A DNA stretch of 49,467 bases from Lachnospiraceae bacterium UBA7179 (lineage in GTDB: Bacteria > Bacillota > Clostridia > Lachnospirales > Lachnospiraceae): NCBI GenBank assembly GCA_002491195.1, contig DKVL01000046.1:1-49467 (forward strand), written 5' to 3'. The first letter of the stretch is position 1. Every line of letters begins with the position of its first letter. Shown in pieces: positions 44,113-49,467 of this stretch. A program made the translations under genes and the position numbers. Below the pieces are notes generated by a model, which worked only from the letters and a program-made list of their open reading frames with translations, searched no databases and was not told the origin of the DNA.

Positions 44113-44742
44113 ATGGATAACGAGAAAAAATCAATGATCAAAGATGCACTGATCCTCTTTGCGATAACGCTTGTGGCTGGGTTGCTGCTGGGGGTTGTGT
44201 ACGATGTCACGAAAGAACCGATCGCACAGCAGAAGGCGAAAGCAAAAGCGGAGGCTTGCAAGAATGTGTTTGCGGCGGCTGATTCTTTTGAGGCTGTGAT
44301 GAGTGAGGATGGACCTACGGCATATTTTGTGGCAGGGCTGGAGTCCAATGTGGATATCGACGAGGTGATGCAGGCGCTTGACAGTTCTGGTCAGCTGTTG
44401 GGTTATGTGATCACGGTGACAGACCATGAGGGCTATGGCGGCGATATCCAGTTTTCCATGGGTGTGACGCTTGATGGGACGTTGAATGGGATCTCGCTTC
44501 TGAGTATATCAGAGACAGCTGGTCTTGGCATGAAGGCTGGAGATGTGCTTGTTCCGCAGTTTGCAAACAAAAAGGTTGAGAACTTTACATACACAAAATC
44601 AGGTTCGACAAGCGACAGCGAGATCGATGCCATCAGTGGTGCGACGATCACGACGAACGCAGTCGTCAATGGGGTAAACGGTGGTCTGTTATTCTTCAAC
44701 AATGTGCTTGCAGGAACCGAAGGAGGTGTCATCAATGAGTGA
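44113..44742 (+). CDS. rnfG: Rnf complex subunit RnfG
   Basis: RnfG has one N-terminal membrane helix (about 13-33) and an FMN-binding domain on the outside. The covalent FMN motif SGATITTNAV is present near the C-terminus, with SISETAGLGMKA before it. The product has 209 residues from the ATG at 44113, 1 nt after the rnfD stop (GGAGGCGG upstream); the longer frame from 44050 lies inside rnfD. It overlaps rnfE by 8 nt. Confidence 0.96.
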   Translation: MDNEKKSMIKDALILFAITLVAGLLLGVVYDVTKEPIAQQKAKAKAEACKNVFAAADSFEAVMSEDGPTAYFVAGLESNVDIDEVMQALDSSGQLLGYVITVTDHEGYGGDIQFSMGVTLDGTLNGISLLSISETAGLGMKAGDVLVPQFANKKVENFTYTKSGSTSDSEIDAISGATITTNAVVNGVNGGLLFFNNVLAGTEGGVINE

Positions 44743-45535
44743 TCGAAACAGTGAAGCAAAGCAGAGTTCCATGGAGGTATTTTTCAATGGACTTGTAAAA
44801 GAAAATCCCACCTTTGTGCTGACGCTCGGCATGTGTCCGACGCTTGCGGTGACAACGTCAGCCATCAACGGACTTGGCATGGGACTGACCACGACAGCAG
44901 TGCTGGTACTCAGCAACGCCATCATTTCCCTGTTGAGACACATTATTCCGAACCGGGTTCGTATCCCGGCGTTTATCGTGATCGTGGCATCTTTTGTGAC
45001 AATGGTGCAGCTGCTGCTGGAAGGATTTATACCAAGCCTTTACGCGGCGCTGGGGTTATATATCCCGTTGATCGTTGTAAACTGTATTATCCTTGGACGT
45101 GCGGAGTCCTTTGCTTCCAAGAATCCAGTGATTCCGTCTATATTTGACGGTCTGGGAATGGGGCTTGGATTTACCGTGGCGCTCACGGCAATCGGTGCGG
45201 TGAGAGAGCTGTTGGGGGCCGGTGAGTTTTTTGGAATTCCTGTCATCAACAACGTGCTTGGTCTGTTTACGACGGCGGAATATGTTCCAATCAGTATCTT
45301 CGTACTTGCGCCGGGAGCGTTTTTCGTGCTTGCTGCGCTCACTGCACTGCAGAACCGTGTCAAGAGAACGATGCAGGAAAAAGGGCAGAATGTGGACAAA
45401 ATCCAGTCGGGCTGCAGTTCGGACTGTGCAAGCTGTTCCGACAGCGGATGTGCCCGCCGCTTTGTTGATGTGGACGGTGCACCGGGTTCTGTTGCAGATG
45501 CAAACGTGAAAAGTAGTTCTAAGGAGAACCATTAA
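44735..45535 (+). CDS. rnfE: Rnf complex subunit RnfE with Cys-rich C-terminal tail
   Basis: RnfE is a membrane subunit with six helices, homologous to RnfA, that helps to carry electrons across the membrane through a shared iron-sulfur centre. It has 266 residues from ATG 44735 (AAGGAGG upstream). FVLTLGMCPTLAVTTSA holds a conserved cysteine of that centre, and IVVNCIILGRAESFA the other. After the last helix, a hydrophilic tail of about 45 residues carries Cys227, Cys231, Cys234 and Cys239 (C-x3-C-x2-C-x4-C), which is not part of the usual RnfE and could bind a metal. Confidence 0.95.
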   Translation: MSDRNSEAKQSSMEVFFNGLVKENPTFVLTLGMCPTLAVTTSAINGLGMGLTTTAVLVLSNAIISLLRHIIPNRVRIPAFIVIVASFVTMVQLLLEGFIPSLYAALGLYIPLIVVNCIILGRAESFASKNPVIPSIFDGLGMGLGFTVALTAIGAVRELLGAGEFFGIPVINNVLGLFTTAEYVPISIFVLAPGAFFVLAALTALQNRVKRTMQEKGQNVDKIQSGCSSDCASCSDSGCARRFVDVDGAPGSVADANVKSSSKENH

Positions 45536-45605
45536 GTTTCACGTGGGAAGAATGTAAGAAAAGCGTTCTTTCCTGAATGGAGAAATAGAATCGGAGGAAT
45601 AAGAG

Positions 45606-46193
45606 ATGCTTGATGTTGTAAAAGATTTATTAGTGTTGATGATCAGCTCCTCGCTTGTGAGCAATGTCGTGCTCAGTCAGTTTTTAGGACTTTGCCCGTT
45701 CCTTGGTGTGTCTAAGAAAGTGGATACCGCTGTGGGTATGGGAGGTGCTGTGATCTTTGTCATAACGATCGCGTCCGGCGTGGCGGCTGTTATTTACAAA
45801 TGCATTCTGGTGCCTTTTGATATCACATATTTGCAGACAATTGTGTTCATTTTGGTGATCGCTGCGCTTGTGCAGTTTGTGGAGATGTTTTTGAAAAAAT
45901 ATGTTCCGTCGCTCTATCAGGCACTTGGTGTGTATTTGCCGCTGATCACAACAAACTGTGCCGTGCTTGGTATCGCGCTGACGAATGTACAGAAAAATTA
46001 TGGAATCGGGTTTAGCATTGCAAGCGGATTGTTTACAGCTGTCGGATTTATGATTGCGATCGTGATTCTTGCCGGAATCCGCGAAAAGATGGAATACAAT
46101 GACATACCGGAATCATTTCAGGGTATGCCGATCGTACTGATCACGGCGGGACTGATGGCGATTGCATTCTGTGGATTCTCAGGATTGCTATAA
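45606..46193 (+). CDS. rnfA: Rnf complex subunit RnfA
   Basis: RnfA is a 195-residue membrane protein with six helices that pairs with RnfE. QFLGLCPFLGVSKK and PLITTNCAVLGIAL hold the two conserved cysteines of the intramembrane iron-sulfur site. CGGAGGAA precedes the ATG. A 70-nt spacer separates it from rnfE and a repeat-containing 171-nt spacer from rnfB, both long for this operon. Confidence 0.97.
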   Translation: MLDVVKDLLVLMISSSLVSNVVLSQFLGLCPFLGVSKKVDTAVGMGGAVIFVITIASGVAAVIYKCILVPFDITYLQTIVFILVIAALVQFVEMFLKKYVPSLYQALGVYLPLITTNCAVLGIALTNVQKNYGIGFSIASGLFTAVGFMIAIVILAGIREKMEYNDIPESFQGMPIVLITAGLMAIAFCGFSGLL

Positions 46194-46196
46194 TAT

Positions 46197-46316
46197 AACG
46201 AAAAGAACATCTAGGGCATCAAAAGACGCTGCTCAAGATATTCTATGGTTCGTTAGAACGAAAAGAATATCTAGGGCACCAAAGGACGCTGCCCAAGATA
46301 TTCTATGGTTCGTTCG
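46197..46316 (+). repeat. Two tandem 60-bp hairpin-forming repeats between rnfA and rnfB
   Basis: Copy 1 is 46197-46256 and copy 2 is 46257-46316; they differ at five positions. Each copy folds on itself: AACGAA with TTCGTT, AGAATATCT with AGATATTCT, and GGGC with GCCC. Copy 2 pairs fully, while copy 1 has one mismatch and one G-U pair. The unit starts 4 bp after the rnfA stop codon. Confidence 0.9.
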
Positions 46317-46317
46317 G

Positions 46318-46340
46318 CAAGTTTGCGGAACGCAAACTTG
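46318..46340 (+). promoter_or_regulatory. Perfect 10-bp hairpin just before rnfB
   Basis: CAAGTTTGCG (46318-46327) pairs with CGCAAACTTG (46331-46340) with a loop of 3 nt. It lies 1 bp after the tandem repeats and 24 bp before the rnfB start. With no T run after it, it may be an mRNA processing or stability element. Confidence 0.75.
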
Positions 46341-46364
46341 TAGAATCGGGATGGAGGTTGAATA

Positions 46365-47156
46365 ATGAACATATCAGCAATATTGACTGCAGTTGTAGTT
46401 GTTGGCGGAGTCGGTTTATTCCTGGGTATCTTCCTCGGTATAGCGAGTATTGTATTTAAGGTAGAGGTAGATGAGAGGGAGGAGGCCGTCCTGGGCGTGC
46501 TTCCTGGCAATAACTGCGGTGGATGCGGGTATCCTGGCTGTTCGGGGCTTGCCGCGGCGATCGCAAAGGGTGAGGCGCCGGTGAACGCCTGTCCTGTCGG
46601 CGGAGAGCCTGTCGGCAAAAAGGTTGCGGCCATCATGGGAGTGGAGGCAGGCGAGTCCGTCAGAATGACAGCTTTCGTGAAGTGCGCGGGCGACTGTGCG
46701 AAAACGACACAAATCTATGAGTATACTGGTGTGGAGGACTGTAGTATGGTCCGGTATGTGCCGGACGGCGGTGCAAAGTCCTGTGACCATGGGTGTCTTG
46801 GATATGGCAACTGCGTGAAGGCATGTCCGTTTGATGCGATCCATATTGTGAATGGCATTGCAAAGGTTGACAAGGAGAAATGCAAGGCATGCGGCAAGTG
46901 CGTGGCGGCGTGTCCGAAGCAGTTGATCGAATTGATCCCTTATGATGCGAAGGCGGTCGTGGCGTGCAGCTCCAGGGACAAAGGACCTGTCACGATGAAA
47001 GCCTGCCAGACGGGGTGTATCGGATGCAGTCTCTGCGTGAAAGTGTGTCCTTCAGGAGCGGTGACAGTGACAGATTTCCATGCGCATATTGATCAGAGCA
47101 AGTGTACTGGATGCGGTGCGTGCAAGGAGAAGTGTCCGAAGAAGGCGATTGTATAG
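46365..47156 (+). CDS. rnfB: Rnf complex subunit RnfB
   Basis: RnfB takes electrons from ferredoxin. It has 263 residues, with an N-terminal membrane helix (about 5-28). A Fe-S domain follows (NNCGGCGYPGCSGLA). The ferredoxin-like part has clusters in CLGYGNCVKACP, CKACGKCVAACP, CIGCSLCVKVCP and CTGCGACKEKCP, enough for several [4Fe-4S] clusters. TGGAGG precedes the ATG. It closes the operon and is followed by a terminator. Confidence 0.97.
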   Translation: MNISAILTAVVVVGGVGLFLGIFLGIASIVFKVEVDEREEAVLGVLPGNNCGGCGYPGCSGLAAAIAKGEAPVNACPVGGEPVGKKVAAIMGVEAGESVRMTAFVKCAGDCAKTTQIYEYTGVEDCSMVRYVPDGGAKSCDHGCLGYGNCVKACPFDAIHIVNGIAKVDKEKCKACGKCVAACPKQLIELIPYDAKAVVACSSRDKGPVTMKACQTGCIGCSLCVKVCPSGAVTVTDFHAHIDQSKCTGCGACKEKCPKKAIV

Positions 47157-47213
47157 TACAGTGTGGAAAAGAAATAATTGTTGCAGATAATTGTATGATA
47201 AAATGATAGTATA

Positions 47214-47260
47214 AGAGCGTATGGTCTCACAGGAAACCATACGCTCTATTTAGTCTTTTT
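47214..47260 (+). terminator. Terminator of the rnf operon
   Basis: AGAGCGTATGGT (47214-47225) pairs with ACCATACGCTCT (47236-47247) across a 10-nt loop, followed by ATTTAGTCTTTTT. Confidence 0.9.
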
Positions 47261-47265
47261 GATAA

Positions 47266-47324
47266 AATGACTATATTAAAATTGATATTGATGCAATTTC
47301 ATGATACATTTTAATAAAGTCATT
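47266..47324. repeat. 17-bp inverted repeat around the fic promoter, with related boxes
   Basis: AATGACTATATTAAAAT (47266-47282) and 47308-47324 are complementary except at one position. AAATGACKATAT occurs twice directly (47265-47276 and 47332-47343). TTTTGATAA (47257-47265) faces TTATCAAAA (47347-47355). All these boxes frame one promoter and look like an operator cluster. Confidence 0.65.
47282..47310 (+). promoter_or_regulatory. Promoter of the fic remnant
   Basis: TTGATA (47282-47287), a 17-nt spacer and TACATT (47305-47310). The arms of the inverted repeat touch both hexamers, which suggests repression by a protein that may itself have been lost. Confidence 0.6.
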
Positions 47325-47367
47325 AATGAAAAAATGACGATATATCTTATCAAAATGAGGTAAAAGA

Positions 47368-47884
47368 ATGAGAAACTACAATTATGAGGATAAATGGCAG
47401 AAATTATTGACACCAGAGATTGTCGAATCCCTTACAATGATCATGAGTATAAGGGACAGCAGCACCTTATCGCAAGCAGGCATGCAGACGTTCTGTCAGA
47501 TCTGGCGGAGCTGGCGCTGGTCCGGAGTATAGAGAGTTCAAATAAGATAGAAAGAATCTATACATCCGACGAACGATTGAAAAAATCGTTATGGACAAGA
47601 CGATGCCAAAGACAAGAGATGAGTGCGAAATTGCAGGGTATAGGGATGTCCTGCATATGATCCATGAAAGTTATGAGCACATTCCGGTTAAATCTGCTTT
47701 TATTCTTCAGCTACATAGGAGTCTATATAAATTTGAAGATATTGGAACATTTCATCCAGTGGCAGCATGGGAAACATCAGAGTCGGTCGAGCGGCTTTGT
47801 GCGGCTTATGAGAATGCGGTTAACAGAACCAATGCAGATCATTTACTGCTGATACCAATGTTTATCCTGGATTTTCTCTGCATC
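47368..47884 (+). pseudogene. fic remnant (Fic/DOC AMP-transferase family), frameshifted and truncated
   Basis: Translation from ATG 47368 (GAGG 7 nt upstream) gives MRNYNYEDKWQKLLTPEIVE, the usual start of a Fic-domain protein. A one-base deletion near 47442 moves the frame (LTMI to HEYKGQQH). A second one-base loss in the A run at 47580-47585 moves it again (SDERLKK to MDKTMPKTRDE). About 25 residues seem to be missing in frame between LHRSLYKF and PVAAWET. The sequence stops at IPMFILDFLCI, just before the catalytic HPFxDGNGR motif, and runs straight into hsdM sequence. The gene cannot make an active Fic enzyme. Confidence 0.88.
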
Positions 47885-48810
47885 GTAGATGCGATGGATG
47901 GATTGTACGCGCAGATGGATCAACTGAAAGAAAGTGATGTGAGAGGAGATGTGTATGAATACCTTCTTTCCAAGTTATCAACGGCAGGAGTAAATGGACA
48001 ATTTAGGACTCCGAGACATATTATCAGGATGATGGTGATATGGACAGAACCATGCTTCGCATCGGAGCCATGAATATGATGACGCATGGCGTGGAAAGTC
48101 CTTATATTGAATACAGGGACAGCCTGTCAGACCAGAATCCGGACAAGGACCTATATTCCCTGATTCTTGCAAATCCGCCTTTTAAGGGGAGTCTTGATGC
48201 AGATATTGTTTCTGTAGACTTATTGAAAGTATGTAAGACGAAGAAAACGGAATTGCTTTTTTTGGCCTTATTTGTACGAATGCTGAAGATCGGCGGACGA
48301 TGTGCCTGCATTGTGCCGGATGGGGTGCTCTTTGGTTCTTCCACAGCCCATAAGGCTGTCAGAAAGGAAATTGTAGAGAATCAGAGACTAGAGGCTGTCA
48401 TTTCTATGCCTTCTGGTGTATTTAAGCCTTATGCGGGAGTATCTACAGGGATTCTTATCTTTACAAAAACAGACCACGGTGGGACAGATCAGGTATGGTT
48501 TTACGATATGCAGGCTGATGGATATAGTCTGGATGACAAGAGAACTGCAGTAAAAGAGAATGATATACCAGATATTATCGAGAGATTCCGCAATCGCGAT
48601 GCAGAAATGGACAGGAAGCGGACAGAAAAGTCCTTTATGGTGCCTAAAGAGGAAATCGTTGGTAATGGATATGATCTTTCTATCAACAAATATAAAAAGA
48701 TGGATTACGTGGTTGTAGAGTATCCACCTACTTCTGAGATATTGGAGAAAATAATGGAATTAGATGCACAGATCGCAAAAGAACTTGGCGAGTTGAAAGC
48801 AATGTTGTAG
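47885..48810 (+). pseudogene. hsdM remnant (type I restriction-modification DNA methyltransferase)
   Basis: The first part, VDAMDGLYAQMDQL and KGDVYEYLL-like RGDVYEYLLSKLS, then NGQFRTPRHIIRMMV, is in one frame, joined to the fic remnant. At about 48037 the frame changes and a large segment is missing. The rest (48040-48810; 256 codons) has MDRTMLRIGAMNMM, the motif IV ANPPFKGSL and LVIVPDGVLFGS-like CIVPDGVLFGSSTAHKAV, and a C-terminal helix EILEKIMELDAQIAKELG. The SAM-binding motif I (DPAAGTAGF in the family) lies in the lost part, so no methylation is possible. hsdS and hsdR are absent. Confidence 0.9.
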
Positions 48811-48869
48811 ACTGGGAAAGGAGAGACAAATTACTATTTGTCGGGGTGAACAAGGAACGGAGGGGGACA

Positions 48870-49390
48870 ATGGAATATAATGTATCGGAAATAAAAAAGT
48901 AATTTTTTTGAGTAAACAAAATATTCCATGGAATGATGTAGAACAATATTTAAAATACTATATCGGAAAAATGCATGTTGTGCAAGAGTATCAGGATTAC
49001 ATAAGTATTGCTGGTGATTTCCCAGATGAGTTTTCTGAATCTAAATATACGAAGAGTTTACGGGGCGCATTGGCAAAGGTAAAAGCAAACGCAGCGCAGA
49101 TTATTGATCAGATGATTGAGAATGCAACAAACAGGCGTTGGGCTGAAAATAAAAATGTGAAGCATAAAAACAATGCATCAGAAGGATGGTTTCGCTATGA
49201 TACATATTTTAGAATGCCAGTAAGGGGAAGTGGGGAGAATGTGGAACGGTTTAATCAGTATAAAGCAACTCTGGTAGTAAGAAAAACATCAAAGGGGTTA
49301 TTTTTATAAGATGTTTTAGATATTAAAAAAGAAGCGAGTACGCCGCATGAGCCCCCAAGGAACTGTACGGTAAAAAAACCGCTTCTTTAA
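48870..49390 (+). pseudogene. Remnant of a phage/conjugative-element-type protein, frameshifted, with an in-frame stop
   Basis: An ATG at 48870 after GGAGGGGG opens MEYNVSEIKK and then hits TAA (48900-48902). One extra base before it would continue the frame into the 134-codon stretch starting at TTG 48908 (SKQNIPWNDVEQYLKYY). That stretch ends at TAA 49307-49309, but the same frame runs on as DVLDIKKEASTPHEPP to a stop at 49388-49390, so the TAA probably replaced a Tyr codon. The C-terminal part (RFNQYKATLVVRK) resembles domains I recall from large phage or conjugative-element proteins (PBECR-type nuclease-like), with low certainty. Confidence 0.6.
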
Positions 49391-49467
49391 ATAATATATT
49401 ATTCGATATATATATAACGTGATTGATTATTGCTCATAAGCATAGGCGGTCTATGACCATTTGGGGA
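49391..49467. other. End of window, no gene seen
   Basis: This AT-rich 77-bp stretch holds no recognisable gene or signal. A gene may begin beyond the window. Confidence 0.5.

Noticed and set aside
46197..46316. CRISPR array
   Set aside because: Only two 60-bp units lie directly in tandem with no spacers, and no cas genes are near.
46162..46365. Open frame with a 20-residue repeated peptide between rnfA and rnfB
   Set aside because: It starts inside rnfA, lacks a ribosome binding site, and repeats only because the hairpin unit is 60 bp, a multiple of three.
1..49467. tRNA, rRNA, insertion sequences or integrase genes
   Set aside because: None was recognised on either strand by reading; no transposase or integrase motif was found in the translations.

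Overview
The window looks like chromosomal DNA of an anaerobic Gram-positive bacterium of the class Clostridia, most likely a member of the Lachnospiraceae. The reasons are family-level: moderate GC, strong AGGAGG-type ribosome binding sites, a Rex redox repressor with a Rex-like operator, an alr-mazF pair, scpA-scpB, cmk-ispH-S1 in a row, a six-gene Rnf complex and a biotin/sodium decarboxylase operon. The species cannot be named from the sequence alone.

Layout. 1-9.1 kb is housekeeping: an ABC-F ATPase (minus strand), rex, a coiled-coil hypothetical, nnr (NAD(P)HX repair), alr, an antitoxin-less mazF, a CNNM/CorC-like membrane protein with an unusual 5' leader hairpin, and a YebC-family regulator. 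9.1-15.8 kb holds a lipoprotein of unknown role, an OGG-type DNA glycosylase, rpsU (58 codons), a CmpB-type membrane protein, a DacF-like D,D-carboxypeptidase, a membrane-anchored phosphoesterase and scpA/scpB. 15.8-26.6 kb is a signalling and sugar-uptake island: a TetR-Hpt fusion, a stand-alone receiver, a YesM-type histidine kinase, two LplB/YtcP-type permeases with their lipoprotein binding protein, a YesN-type response regulator on the other strand, and a second, permease-less binding lipoprotein. A second D,D-carboxypeptidase follows.

28.0-33.5 kb is a five-gene operon that carries both a CoA-ester carboxyltransferase and an OadA-type pyruvate/oxaloacetate carboxyltransferase, with a biotin carrier, the Na+-pumping beta subunit and a lipoprotein-OadG fusion. 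It could run either as a sodium-coupled decarboxylase or as a transcarboxylase. Two regulators (TetR, RpiR), an HI0933 flavoprotein, cmk, ispH, a four-S1-domain protein, an isolated cheR and an RNase H-like exonuclease follow. 41.8-47.2 kb is rnfCDGEAB (ferredoxin:NAD+ oxidoreductase, an ion pump). Rex, Rnf and the sodium decarboxylase together indicate an energy metabolism built on redox balance and ion gradients. Between rnfA and rnfB lie two tandem 60-bp hairpin-forming repeats.

47.2-49.4 kb is decayed accessory DNA: a fic gene with two one-base frameshifts and internal deletions, joined to an hsdM (type I DNA methyltransferase) remnant that has lost its SAM-binding motif, and then a remnant resembling phage/conjugative-element proteins. 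A promoter embedded in inverted repeats survives upstream.

The most unusual items are the TetR-Hpt fusion with its receiver and kinase, the hybrid carboxyltransferase operon with the lipoprotein-OadG fusion, the tandem hairpin repeats inside rnf, and the fused fic/hsdM wreck.
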